A stretch of DNA of 26,968 bases from a virus, in IMG/VR virus record IMGVR_UViG_3300009604_001711, positions 1-26,968 of that record, one strand, 5' to 3'. The position numbers and the translations under genes were made by a program. The stretch's first letter is position 1. Every line of letters begins with the position of its first letter. The notes under the pieces were generated by a model, which had not been told where the DNA came from, made no database searches, and was given only the letters and a program-made list of their open reading frames with translations. Shown in pieces: positions 1-7,283 of the stretch.

Positions 1-145
1 CCGAGCAGAACACGCCATGCAAATCTCCATACTCCCCTTGCACCCATACCCCGTGGTCATCACAAACTGAGTGCCACTTAGCCTCGCTGTCATATTGAAA
101 TATGATGCGCCCCAGTTGTCTATCACACTTATCTTCATTTGCCAT
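1..145 (-). CDS. Hypothetical protein, truncated by window edge
   Basis: The first 48 codons of a leftward gene run off the left edge without a stop. Its ATG shares the A of the upstream stop (TAATG), so it is translationally coupled to the RusA-like gene before it. The visible part starts MANEDKCDRQLGRI and continues with a charged, Trp- and Cys-containing stretch (KWHSVCDDHGVWVQGEY). I recognise no domain. It is the last visible member of the long leftward operon, and its reading frame and overlap are the only support for it. Confidence 0.6.
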   Translation of the reverse strand, partial: MANEDKCDRQLGRIIFQYDSEAKWHSVCDDHGVWVQGEYGDLHGVFCS

Positions 146-501
146 TATCCTAATTTCTCCACTTCTATGATTGTGTTATCCCTTGTGCCTCGCTCATACC
201 TGAGAGAGTAGCTTACGGCCTCGGCTGAATCGTCAGCCAGTAAGCCTGCTTCCACAAGGCCGTCAATGTATGCCTTCATGGAAGCGAACAGGTTGTCTAT
301 ATCCCTGCGCCTCTTGTCTTTGGCTATCCATGTGACAGTAATGTGGGCCTTGGTGTACGGCTGTGCAGGTTTGCCCTGTGCCAGGACAAGCATGACCGCA
401 TCCATCTTGGCAGCCGCCTTAGCCTTGTAGAGGTTCATGTAGTGGAGCCTCTTGTTAGGACTCAGGTTGCTGTCAGGTAGCCGGTCCAGTTCTATCTTCA
501 T
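145..501 (-). CDS. rusA: RusA-like Holliday junction resolvase
   Basis: 118 aa, the normal size for RusA-family endodeoxyribonucleases. These cut Holliday junctions and other branched phage DNA before packaging. The signature RRRDIDNLFASMKAYIDGL lies at about residues 64-82. The acidic residues D67, D69 and D90/D91, with K76, match the spacing of the catalytic Asp residues and Lys of E. coli RusA, which works as a homodimer with Mg2+. The start overlaps the preceding PP-loop gene by 4 nt (ATGA), and the stop overlaps the next gene (TAATG). Its own Shine-Dalgarno is weak, which fits coupled translation. Its place at the end of a recombination/replication operon is typical for phages. The family call is firm; activity is inferred from conserved residues. 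Confidence 0.9.
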   Translation of the reverse strand: MKIELDRLPDSNLSPNKRLHYMNLYKAKAAAKMDAVMLVLAQGKPAQPYTKAHITVTWIAKDKRRRDIDNLFASMKAYIDGLVEAGLLADDSAEAVSYSLRYERGTRDNTIIEVEKLG

Positions 502-1292
502 GCGTACTCACAGAAGCAGGAGATGCTGTCTGAATCACCGTCCCACTCCAGGGTGAACAGTGGCATCTGCTTAGTGTTGTATTTTTCTTCCAGCTCAGAC
601 AACGAGAGGGATGTAGTCTCGGCCCCGGACTGATCCTTTGCAATTGTATAGGTAGCCCTTGCTCCCCCCTGCGCCTGCTGTTCTGCTTCCCACTCGCGCA
701 CTTCGGCAAAGCGTTGCGGAAACATCTGGGCGAGGCGCACCCACTCCTTGATGCCCTGCTTAACGCATCTTCCACCACAGTTGTTGTGTGGAAACCCCAT
801 GTTGTACAGGCGAGGGGTGTGTATGCCCCAGCTTTCTGTGACCTGACGGTGGGGTGGGTTGGCAACAGGTTTCCACATGAGGGGTAGGTCTACCGTGACA
901 CCCTCTATTGCTTCGTATTCCAGCTTGGGTCGTTCAGCCCTGTGCATCTCAGTCCAGTCAAGGCCAAGGTGTACAGTAACTGGCTTGGGCAATGACGCTA
1001 CGAACTTACGAAACGGGTACACCTTGAGTTCCAGGGAGCATGGAGCGAACTTGTTGTTTGGGATAATCTTGCGCTGTGCTGCTACCTCGAGAGGGGTACG
1101 CCCATCAACGTACCGTTGAATGGGAATATCAAAGAAGTTCTCAAGGTCGTTTAGAAACCTGTACAAATCCTCGTCTTCCCAGCTTGTGTCTGCAAACCAT
1201 AGCGCTGTGTTCTCCTTGCCGTATCGTTCTATGACACGGTGTGCTGCGACGGCTGATGCCGTTCCACCTGACAGGCTGACAATGTGTTGCAT
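498..1292 (-). CDS. PAPS reductase / PP-loop ATPase family protein
   Basis: 264 aa. The N-terminal SLSGGTAS (residues 6-13) is the PP-loop (SGGxxS) of the adenine-nucleotide alpha-hydrolase superfamily, which includes PAPS/APS reductases and the phosphorothioation protein DndC. Further landmarks are C85, the pair C172/C176 in NNCGGRCVKQG, and a C-terminal CFC (C259/C261). These Cys could carry an Fe-S cluster or metal. I chose ATG 1292 because GGGGAG lies 8 nt upstream; an in-frame GTG at 1301 has no usable spacing to that site. The gene starts 1 nt after the upstream stop and overlaps the resolvase gene by 4 nt. Such proteins are common in phage replication operons, but their role is not settled. 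Sulfur assimilation, nucleic-acid modification or nucleotide chemistry are all possible, and no other dnd gene is visible. Confidence 0.85.
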   Translation of the reverse strand: MQHIVSLSGGTASAVAAHRVIERYGKENTALWFADTSWEDEDLYRFLNDLENFFDIPIQRYVDGRTPLEVAAQRKIIPNNKFAPCSLELKVYPFRKFVASLPKPVTVHLGLDWTEMHRAERPKLEYEAIEGVTVDLPLMWKPVANPPHRQVTESWGIHTPRLYNMGFPHNNCGGRCVKQGIKEWVRLAQMFPQRFAEVREWEAEQQAQGGARATYTIAKDQSGAETTSLSLSELEEKYNTKQMPLFTLEWDGDSDSISCFCEYA

Positions 1293-1293
1293 C

Positions 1294-1803
1294 CTATACA
1301 CTCCCCTTTACGAGGCCGGGAAAGGCCTCAAGTTTCTGCATGGCTGCCTTCTGTACCTTCAGAATGTACTGTCTAGTATAGCCCAGGGTATCTGCAATGG
1401 CCTGTAGGGTTGTTCCACTCTCGTCATACAGGCTGAACCTCTGCGATATCACCGCCCTCTGTTGTTCGTTAAGCACTCCAAGTATCGAGTCTGTCTGTTC
1501 GCGTAGGATACTCGGATCTGGTTGCACTCCTATCTGTTGAAGAAAGAACATTCTCCTCGAGTCCAGAAGACTTACCTGGCCCGCATCCAGTGGTGTGGAT
1601 ACAAGAGACAGGTGTCGTGACACCGGAGACAGGTACGCACCACACTCACAGGCCACCTTGTAATACACAATGTTAGACTTGGTGGGTGAGGGTGACTTAC
1701 TCACCTTGAATCCCTGCACCCTACCCTGATGTTGCTGATGCCTGGAGTACCGCTCGTTCTGTAGTATGACAGTATCGCCGTAGTAAAACTTCTTATTTCC
1801 CAT
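1294..1803 (-). CDS. Sigma-70 region 4-like HTH protein
   Basis: 169 aa from ATG 1803, which has GGGAAGAG about 8 nt upstream; a longer GTG start at 1821 is less likely. The C-terminal part (about residues 103-160) reads as sigma region 4: a helix containing LNEQQRAVISQRFSL, then TTLQAIADTLGYTRQYILKVQ and KAAMQKLEAF. This is the -35-recognition helix-turn-helix fold. The N-terminal half has GDTVIL and a Gly-Val turn suggestive of a small SH3/KOW-like beta barrel, and a CEC motif at 52-54. No region 2 is present, so it is not a full sigma factor. It overlaps the upstream gene by 11 nt. It is probably a phage transcription regulator; an RNA polymerase-binding role is inferred only. Confidence 0.7.
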   Translation of the reverse strand: MGNKKFYYGDTVILQNERYSRHQQHQGRVQGFKVSKSPSPTKSNIVYYKVACECGAYLSPVSRHLSLVSTPLDAGQVSLLDSRRMFFLQQIGVQPDPSILREQTDSILGVLNEQQRAVISQRFSLYDESGTTLQAIADTLGYTRQYILKVQKAAMQKLEAFPGLVKGSV

Positions 1804-2248
1804 TTGTACTCTTCCCTTCACAGGCCTTGCAACACGCTACCGCGTCCGCTGGGCAACCATTCTCTCCCCCGATACATCCTGTATCGTCTGAGAAGAGAAG
1901 GCGGTAGACCTTTTCAAGCCTATCCCAGAGGTCAAGGTAAGTAAAGAGTTTCTCGTTGTGGTTAGCCAGTTGTCGTTGTGACTGTACAAGGACATCCCGT
2001 ACTGCGGTAGGATTCCCGGTGATAGCTAACAGTTCCTCTTTACCCCTGCCAAGCATACTCACGATTCGCTCGGCCTGTTCCTTATTATAGTTCTCTGCTT
2101 GTGGGTCACGCCTAACGTCCAGCTCCCTGCCGTTTGGAACAAGTCGTAACCCGTTAATGTGTGCCAGCTCTATGGCCTTCACCCCCCTCTCGAGAGATGC
2201 CAGGTTCAAGAACACTAATGCCTCTTCCCTGTTTACACTATTTTCCAT
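1793..2248 (-). CDS. TubC-N-like protein with C-terminal Cys cluster
   Basis: 151 aa. Residues about 24-78 (KAIELAHINGLRLVPNG, RELDVRRD, then a helix ending KEELLAIT) follow the TubC N-terminal docking-domain pattern: helix, beta hairpin with a Gly turn, helix ending in a KxELLAL-like motif. That module is often seen beside or fused to phage and plasmid primase/helicase proteins. The C-terminus holds five Cys (C125, C132, C139, C140, C143), suggesting metal binding. It overlaps the end of the ATPase gene by 16 nt with a clear AGGGGGTG site. The position suggests a partner of the replication ATPase. The TubC resemblance is by eye and moderate. Confidence 0.6.
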   Translation of the reverse strand: MENSVNREEALVFLNLASLERGVKAIELAHINGLRLVPNGRELDVRRDPQAENYNKEQAERIVSMLGRGKEELLAITGNPTAVRDVLVQSQRQLANHNEKLFTYLDLWDRLEKVYRLLFSDDTGCIGGENGCPADAVACCKACEGKSTNGK

Positions 2249-3597
2249 GAGTCACCCCCTTCCGATGCGACAGGTTCTTCCCACGACCGTCGCACAGGCA
2301 GGGCGTACTGTTGCTTGCCGTCGTTGTCCCTGTCTTCCGGTCGCTTCATCAGCACACCCTGGTTAAACAGCCGTGACATGGCAGTCCTGACAACTTCCTT
2401 GCTGACAGGTTTATCCTCAGCCCATATCTCCTCTGTCACATCATCCACGGTCATCTTGCCATCGCCCCTGTTCTGCCGGAAGGCGTTCAGTATCCGGTCC
2501 GGTACAGACTGGTGGTGCGACAGGTCAGTATCACGCACATCCTGACGTGCTACGGTAACCTGACCTTCCTGCGAGAAGTCCAGTTGGAACCCTATGTCCT
2601 TGATGAGCTTGGAGTTATTCGCTTTCTTGTGGAACAACCCGAACACCAGCTTATCTTCTCCGGGCTTCTGGTCTTTCTTTATCTCGAATATCTGCCTTGC
2701 GGAGTTGAACTTGTAGACAGATCCGAACAGTGTACCTTCCTTGTTGGTGTGATCTATGCACAGGCTTGTCACCTTGAGGCTTCTCAGGCTTGAGAAGAGG
2801 CGTAGCACTACCTCTGCCGACTCCGGTTCGCCTGCTGAAGCAGAGCCTAGTGAATCAAGGACAATAAAGGATATGTTTCGGTTGAGTACAATCTTCCTTA
2901 CTGTCTCCAGGTCGCTCGCAAGACCCTGGCTCATGGCCTTGTACCACACACCGGACTTTCCCTCAAGTCCCATGCCCTTGCGTAGCATGGTGATCCTTGC
3001 ACCCAGTTCATCCTGCGATGTTTCCCAGTCCAGTACCAGTGTATTGGCAGGCTCTACTGTCAGGCCACCGTGGCTGATGCCAGCGTCTACCAGTACTGCA
3101 AGGTATTGTCCAAGCCAGCTCTTACCTGACGAGCCTGGACCAAAGATCATGGTGGGGTTGTACTCCTGTAGTATAGGTTCTATCAGCCACTTGGACTGTG
3201 CTATCACATCCATGTCCCCGGTAAGCATCACCTCGGGAGAACCTTTGCGGTAGTCCGCGATGATAGTCTTGCATACCTGTTCCATCACGGCATCCCAGTC
3301 TACCTGGCTATCCCTGTCTTCCAACAGCTTTGCCATAGACTTCTTGGCCGTTGGTGATGTTACCAAGATCCTGCCGTGGCGGAGATGGCCTGCACTGGTC
3401 GGGCGTTCCGAGGTAAAGTTCAGGTCCGCCTTGACATCGTGGTCAGTAGACTCACGCATCCTCTCCACGTCACAGGTAATGTGTAGTGAAGGCCAAGTCA
3501 AACGGTACTGGCCGTCACTCCCTTCCATCGTAAAGTCATAGAGGTCACTCTGTACTTCTTCATCCTGATCCAATAGAAATTCCCCCCTTCTTACCAT
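2233..3597 (-). CDS. RepA/RecA-like ATPase with C-terminal winged helix
   Basis: 454 aa from ATG 3597. Walker A GPGSSGKS is at about residues 153-160, a Walker B-like FIVLDSLG at about 244-251, and a DHTNKEG motif follows. This is the AAA_25/RecA-like fold of RepA-type replicative helicases and related phage ATPases. The last ~90 residues (SVPDRILNAFRQNR... VSKEVVRTAMSRLFNQGVL) look like a winged-helix DNA-binding domain, a common fusion in this family. Longer in-frame starts lie inside the proline-rich end of the upstream gene and would add a His-rich tail with no SD; GGAG lies 10 nt before 3597. It overlaps the upstream gene by 38 nt in another frame. The likely job is DNA unwinding or loading at the phage origin. 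It could instead be a recombination ATPase. Confidence 0.85.
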   Translation of the reverse strand: MVRRGEFLLDQDEEVQSDLYDFTMEGSDGQYRLTWPSLHITCDVERMRESTDHDVKADLNFTSERPTSAGHLRHGRILVTSPTAKKSMAKLLEDRDSQVDWDAVMEQVCKTIIADYRKGSPEVMLTGDMDVIAQSKWLIEPILQEYNPTMIFGPGSSGKSWLGQYLAVLVDAGISHGGLTVEPANTLVLDWETSQDELGARITMLRKGMGLEGKSGVWYKAMSQGLASDLETVRKIVLNRNISFIVLDSLGSASAGEPESAEVVLRLFSSLRSLKVTSLCIDHTNKEGTLFGSVYKFNSARQIFEIKKDQKPGEDKLVFGLFHKKANNSKLIKDIGFQLDFSQEGQVTVARQDVRDTDLSHHQSVPDRILNAFRQNRGDGKMTVDDVTEEIWAEDKPVSKEVVRTAMSRLFNQGVLMKRPEDRDNDGKQQYALPVRRSWEEPVASEGGDSWKIV

Positions 3598-3823
3598 ATT
3601 GTTGAGGCTCCCTGGTTGGCGCTGGTGGCGGTGGCGGTGGCACATACCGTGGCCTTGGCCTGCCACCCTGTTCCAGTTCCCACTCCCTAATGTCGTTGGA
3701 TCTCTTCAGTTCAAAGAGGTGTTGTTCCTGTAGCGTCACCTCTCTCGCCCTTCTGGTATCCTCCCAACAGGCAGGACACCAGACCGGGGCGTGGTCGTAG
3801 TCGTACATCGCACAGTACCCCAT
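3560..3823 (-). CDS. Small CPAC-motif protein with proline-rich tail
   Basis: 87 aa. The N-terminus has C4 and a CPAC pair (C16/C19), half of a zinc-ribbon-like site. Next comes a charged helix (REVTLQEQHLFELKRSNDIREWELEQ) and a low-complexity tail with seven prolines in a row. The start is TAATG-coupled to the upstream gene with AAAGGAG 8 nt before ATG. The end overlaps the ATPase gene by 38 nt. Function unknown; possibly an adaptor that binds protein through the polyproline segment. Confidence 0.7.
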   Translation of the reverse strand: MGYCAMYDYDHAPVWCPACWEDTRRAREVTLQEQHLFELKRSNDIREWELEQGGRPRPRYVPPPPPPAPTREPQQYGKKGGISIGSG

Positions 3824-4119
3824 TAGTTACTCTCCTTTGGAGATCGTTTCTTTTTCTCACTCCCCTGTTTATCGATAGAAGCAAGCTTCTCGTTTCTTCC
3901 GTTCACAGATTGCACCTGCACATACCACTTGTTAACTGCCTCAAAATACCTCTTTTCGTTGTCGAGCATTAGCCTGCGTTGTGTACTAAGCTGTTCCTTC
4001 TGTCTGTTTAGTTCGCGTAATAGCTTGTGATTTCTTTGGGCTATTAAATCTTCTATTAAGGCATTGAATCCCTTTGCCCAAATCTCTATTGCCGTGACGG
4101 CTTCATCACTTAACTGCAT
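3823..4119 (-). CDS. Small coiled-coil hypothetical protein
   Basis: 98 aa from ATG 4119, TAATG-coupled to the previous stop and preceded by a GGGGGG tract. A longer in-frame start would lie inside the upstream gene. The middle (IEDLIAQRNHKLLRELNRQKEQLSTQRRLMLDNEKR region) is a continuous charged helix, probably coiled coil, and the C-terminus is Lys/Ser-rich. The first residues (MQLSDEAVTAI) resemble those of the next upstream protein (MQLSAEEVQKI). That could mean a shared docking helix or local duplication. No function is recognised. Confidence 0.65.
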   Translation of the reverse strand: MQLSDEAVTAIEIWAKGFNALIEDLIAQRNHKLLRELNRQKEQLSTQRRLMLDNEKRYFEAVNKWYVQVQSVNGRNEKLASIDKQGSEKKKRSPKESN

Positions 4120-4442
4120 TATCGCCCCCCTACAGTGAAGTGTTGTTGGCTCGCAAGAGTACGCAAGCGGCGTAAGGCTCTGAACTGTACCTGATGTATT
4201 CTCGTGCGATTGACACCGAAATGCTGGCCACATTGCTCAAGAGTCATGCCCTGCACCCTCATTTGTAGAAGGTTGATGGCCTGTTCTCCCCAGTTTACTT
4301 GTCCCGGTAAGGCATTGAACGGTGATTTGTAGTACCAATCATTGCCATGCAGACAGCGAGCCAATAGTTCCTCATCAATAGTACCGTACCAATTGATTTG
4401 TTCCTTAATTTTCTGTACTTCTTCTGCACTTAACTGCATCAT
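4119..4442 (-). CDS. Sigma-70 region 4-like HTH protein (second copy)
   Basis: 107 aa. Residues about 60-95 read MRVQGMTLEQCGQHFGVNRT then RIHQVQFRALRRLR. This is very close to the region 4.2 consensus of bacterial sigma70 proteins (GMTLEEIGxxFGVTRERIRQIExxALRKLR), so it should be a DNA-binding helix-turn-helix. Nothing like regions 1-3 is present in 107 aa. The start overlaps the previous stop (ATGA) and the end overlaps the next start (TAATG). It is the second region-4-like protein in the same operon. It probably controls phage transcription by binding a promoter or RNA polymerase, but no partner is shown by sequence. Confidence 0.75.
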   Translation of the reverse strand: MMQLSAEEVQKIKEQINWYGTIDEELLARCLHGNDWYYKSPFNALPGQVNWGEQAINLLQMRVQGMTLEQCGQHFGVNRTRIHQVQFRALRRLRTLASQQHFTVGGR

Positions 4443-5212
4443 TCACCATCCTCTATGGATTCCTCATCAAGAATATTTATCATCCCGCCATCTTTCAACT
4501 CAAAGGATTCCTTTTTACAGAACTGGCATACTTTTTCCCCTGATACCAGGTAGTTTTCCTGCCCTACATGAAAGCCCCCGAACCGTAGACCGCACCACGC
4601 ACAAAGAGGATGATTGTCCTGCCAGTCGGATAATACCCCATTCAGTTTCCTCTCCCATGACAGGTGGATCGGCCATGGAAAGTATTGCTCAACGTATTTA
4701 GTGCTTTCTTTCTTAATGATAGAGGTATACTCACCCAGGTCTGCTGTGAGCTGATTGATTTTCGCAGGCACTTTCTCTATCAATACTCCATAACGCTTTA
4801 TCCGCTGTCCCAGCCGTGTAATTTTATCTGCTACTAACTGTTCTGGATCTGAGGTCACTATTGCGGACAACCTTTGATTGCGTTGTTCGAACCATGCCCG
4901 AACTTTGCTTTTGTTTTTGCGCCACTGGCGTTGCCGGGTTTGTAATCTTCTTTGCCTGCGCCCTAATTCCCGTATTACACCGGGAGATATCCTCGTCCAC
5001 CGCTCAAGCGCGAGCTGACATACTTGCTGGTCCTTGATATGAGAAGTGTTGTTGCTCCGCCATTGGGCATATAACCTCTTCTCTTCTTTAGCGATATGCT
5101 TATGGAATTGCCTAACCCTTTCGCCCAGCCAATCTATTTTGGCACATATAAGACAGGCCTCTGCGCTTTCCGGTGGCCCTATTGTCAATGCCAATCTTGT
5201 TGTTCTTCCCAT
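4439..5212 (-). CDS. Basic helical protein with zinc-ribbon motifs
   Basis: 257 aa. There is an N-terminal CLIC pair (C20/C23). A long Arg/Lys/Gln-rich helical middle (about 30-170) includes GRRQRRLQTRQRQWRKNKSK. A C-terminal four-Cys site follows, CAWC (about 204-207) and CQFC (about 229-232), 21 residues apart, ending in an acidic tail (DEESIEDGE). The four-Cys site fits a zinc ribbon or HNH-like treble clef. No H-N-H catalytic residues are clear, so I do not call an endonuclease. The basic body suggests nucleic-acid binding. It is TAATG-coupled upstream and ATGA-coupled downstream. Confidence 0.7.
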   Translation of the reverse strand: MGRTTRLALTIGPPESAEACLICAKIDWLGERVRQFHKHIAKEEKRLYAQWRSNNTSHIKDQQVCQLALERWTRISPGVIRELGRRQRRLQTRQRQWRKNKSKVRAWFEQRNQRLSAIVTSDPEQLVADKITRLGQRIKRYGVLIEKVPAKINQLTADLGEYTSIIKKESTKYVEQYFPWPIHLSWERKLNGVLSDWQDNHPLCAWCGLRFGGFHVGQENYLVSGEKVCQFCKKESFELKDGGMINILDEESIEDGE

Positions 5213-5442
5213 TAGCGTATGCCGTCCTTTCGTTTGCGTCTTTCCCTATCCACACCGCTGGCCCAATGCCCATTGAGGCGCAGCAGGCCATCGTATTCCT
5301 CTGGCACGGGGTACCACTTCTCCACCCGGCTACACGCATAGCACAGAGATATAATGCGACCGGAGAGCATCCCTACCCTCAACTCATCTTTGTGAGTATG
5401 TCTCTTAACTGGTGATACACAATCCTGTTCTGTTGTTATCAT
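5212..5442 (-). CDS. Small CYAC-motif hypothetical protein
   Basis: 76 aa. C34/C37 (LCYAC) plus C8 and His 15/17 could bind a metal, and the C-terminus is very basic (DRERRKRKDGIR). The start overlaps the nuclease gene's stop by ATGA, and the stop overlaps the next start by TAATG. It is one of a run of small Cys-pair proteins in this operon. No family recognised. Confidence 0.65.
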   Translation of the reverse strand: MITTEQDCVSPVKRHTHKDELRVGMLSGRIISLCYACSRVEKWYPVPEEYDGLLRLNGHWASGVDRERRKRKDGIR

Positions 5443-6146
5443 TCCTGATCTCCTTCTGTTAGTAAGAATAATTCTCTGGATGCCGTGAACAGCTTCAGTC
5501 CATGCCGTAGGTCTGCTTCTATGACCACGGCAGAGCTGGCATCACGCAACACATAGGTAATGTATCCCCTGGTAGGAACCCACACAGATCCCATTGCCCT
5601 GAGTGCATCGGCGTAGGCTGAGAGTTGTGCGGTATCCTTGTTGATCCGCAGGCTTGGTCCATACTTATGCCAACTGTCAGCGTTGACCGTCTTCCAGTCG
5701 TGTATGGAAACGCCACCACTACTGCTTAACGAGAAGGCATCCGCAGTACCGCCGTATTTCAGTCGTGGGTGGTACAGGAACTTCTCAGAGCCTATGAATT
5801 GTAGAGTCTGGCCTACCTTGAACCATGCCAGGAACAAAGGATCATCCTCTGTGATTGTGCCGTGCTTGATATAGTTATCAATGGCCTCATGCAAATTGTT
5901 ACCTATCGTTTGGCTATCCTTGGTAGCCTTACGAGGGGCATTAAGGTTGCCGTTGTTCTCTCGTACCACCTTAAGCGCCCAGTTCATACCAGCCCCGAAC
6001 GCATCGCCACCATCTATGTACTTGACAATACTGGTAACGCTCTTCATCCTGGGGCCATCATCAACCCAGTACTGGTGGTTGCCGTTACGACTGATGTCGA
6101 CTGATGCGCCGTTGGCGAGCGGATGCTGTTGTACTTCAGTTGGCAT
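5439..6146 (-). CDS. PD-(D/E)XK exonuclease, RecB/Cas4-like
   Basis: 235 aa from ATG 6146, which has GGAGG 6 nt upstream; the ATG at 6152 directly abuts that SD and is rejected. The motifs of RecB-family nucleases are in order: H86 in GNNLHEAI, E121 in SEKFLYHP, D136 in YGGTADA, D150-W-K152 in SIHDWKT, and the QxxxY box Q174-LSA-Y178. Together these form the Mg2+-dependent active site that trims DNA ends. In phages such proteins act in recombination or host-DNA degradation. Lying directly after an SSB-like gene suggests a recombination or replication-repair pair. There is no four-Cys Fe-S cluster as in true Cas4. Family call firm, direction of digestion unknown. Confidence 0.88.
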   Translation of the reverse strand: MPTEVQQHPLANGASVDISRNGNHQYWVDDGPRMKSVTSIVKYIDGGDAFGAGMNWALKVVRENNGNLNAPRKATKDSQTIGNNLHEAIDNYIKHGTITEDDPLFLAWFKVGQTLQFIGSEKFLYHPRLKYGGTADAFSLSSSGGVSIHDWKTVNADSWHKYGPSLRINKDTAQLSAYADALRAMGSVWVPTRGYITYVLRDASSAVVIEADLRHGLKLFTASRELFLLTEGDQE

Positions 6147-6813
6147 CGTCATCCTCCGCGCTCAGTACACCGAGCGACTCCTCTGGGGCATTTGGGAATG
6201 GCTCTTCATCCTCTGGTTCCAGAGGGGCTTCCTCTACTGGTGTTGGTCCCCTACGGATGAGGGCATATACGTCTCGTGCTAAAGCATCTACCTCGCTGAG
6301 CCAGTTAGGTCTGTAATAGGCTTCTCCATCTTCAGTCATATTGCTGATCCACGGAATGGCAGTAACGGCATTGTTTATCGCTGAGTTCCACATAATGCGG
6401 TCATCCTTGCTACCCCACGACGCAGAGGTAGGTGTAGTAGCGGTAGGTGCGAACTGTACGCCCTCTTGCGTAGATGTCTGTGCCTTCGGCGCTACACCGT
6501 TGAGTACCTTGAATGTCGCGGCACTACCGTACTGCCGGGTTCCTTGGTATGTTTTCTGGTATACTGCTGCGATCTGCACCCTAGCCCCAACCAGGTTATC
6601 CAAGTCCAGAGCCTCATACCATGCTGGCATCTGGATGGGTTCAAAGGTCACGCCACTCTCATAATCGCCTTTAGGAAATTGCCCAAGCCTGACTGTACCC
6701 TCAGTGGTTGCGATGTATATGTTGGCTGGCCGCCACTTCCCCTCGTCATTCTTGTTAGGCGGATAGGCTTCTGTTACCTCTCCCTCAATGATCTCTACTT
6801 GTTTATTAGCCAC
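6136..6813 (-). CDS. Probable ssDNA-binding / replisome protein
   Basis: 225 aa from a GTG start at 6813 (GTGGCTAATAAA) with GGAG 10 nt upstream. The N-terminal ~105 residues are beta-rich (VEIIEGEVTEAY... NIYIATTEGTVRLGQFPKG ... GARVQIAAVYQKTYQGTRQYG) as expected for an OB fold. A linker follows, then a helical segment (DDRIMWNSAINNAVTAI). The tail is strongly acidic (EDEEPFPNAPEES, ending EDDDAN), as in SSB proteins that recruit partners. It overlaps the nuclease gene by 11 nt and the helix-turn-helix gene by 8 nt. The OB/SSB call rests on architecture and context, not on a recognised family. Confidence 0.6.
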   Translation of the reverse strand: MANKQVEIIEGEVTEAYPPNKNDEGKWRPANIYIATTEGTVRLGQFPKGDYESGVTFEPIQMPAWYEALDLDNLVGARVQIAAVYQKTYQGTRQYGSAATFKVLNGVAPKAQTSTQEGVQFAPTATTPTSASWGSKDDRIMWNSAINNAVTAIPWISNMTEDGEAYYRPNWLSEVDALARDVYALIRRGPTPVEEAPLEPEDEEPFPNAPEESLGVLSAEDDDAN

Positions 6814-7057
6814 GATAAATTATCTCCATATTCTTGTATTGGTCTTCTTTGCGGAGTTCCCTCGCGCATGACTCCAACTGGTCCTGTGTATACAGGTAAC
6901 CACGCCCGAACTTGTGACCCTGGAGAAAGCCTTCTTCCCTGTATCGATTGAGGGTAGGCTCGCTGATCCCAAGGATAGCACGGGCTTCAATAGGTCGTAG
7001 GAATTGTGTGGTTGTGTTGGTATCACACCCCTTGCACCGGATCTTAACCTCTATCAT
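6806..7057 (-). CDS. MerR/excisionase-type HTH protein
   Basis: 83 aa. FLRPIEARAILGISEPTLNR (about 19-38), then YREEGFLQGHKFGRGYLYTQDQLE, is the winged HTH_17/MerR-like fold of excisionases and small DNA-binding regulators. C8/C11 before it could bind a metal. AAGGAG lies 7 nt before ATG 7057. It overlaps the upstream stop by 14 nt. It may be a directionality factor, but no integrase is in the window, so a regulatory role is equally likely. Confidence 0.75.
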   Translation of the reverse strand: MIEVKIRCKGCDTNTTTQFLRPIEARAILGISEPTLNRYREEGFLQGHKFGRGYLYTQDQLESCARELRKEDQYKNMEIIYRG

Positions 7058-7283
7058 GTGTTGTCTCCTTCCCTGTTTGACATTCCACGCATTCTACAAT
7101 GGCGTGATCTCGGCAACTGGAACAGTAGCCAGAGATAGCATCTAGTCCTACCATGTTATTCAGAATTGTATTGGCACTATCTCCCCAGTAGTCTACCTCG
7201 CTCCCTTCCATGATGGGTGACTCGCAACAGATCGACAGGTAATAGTGTTGGTGTTGTGGCTGAACATAAAATGTAGCTTGCAT
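7044..7283 (-). CDS. Small Cys-rich (zinc-ribbon-like) protein
   Basis: 79 aa from ATG 7283 (GGGAG 7 nt upstream, TAATG-coupled to the previous gene). It carries an ICC pair near the N-terminus and two CxxC pairs, CSSC and CVEC, near the C-terminus, enough to hold one or two zinc ions. The N-terminus is aromatic and Gln-rich (MQATFYVQPQHQHYYL). No family is recognised. A longer frame reading back to 7400 runs through the neighbouring gene and is rejected. Confidence 0.65.
   Translation of the reverse strand: MQATFYVQPQHQHYYLSICCESPIMEGSEVDYWGDSANTILNNMVGLDAISGYCSSCRDHAIVECVECQTGKETTHDRG

Noticed and set aside
859-1407. Rightward frames at 859-1119 and 1120-1407
   Set aside because: They lie opposite well-supported leftward genes (PP-loop and sigma-like proteins), with no SD or domain.
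5439-6146. Cas4 proper
   Set aside because: The nuclease core and QxxxY box are present but the four Fe-S cluster Cys of Cas4 are missing, and no other cas gene is near.
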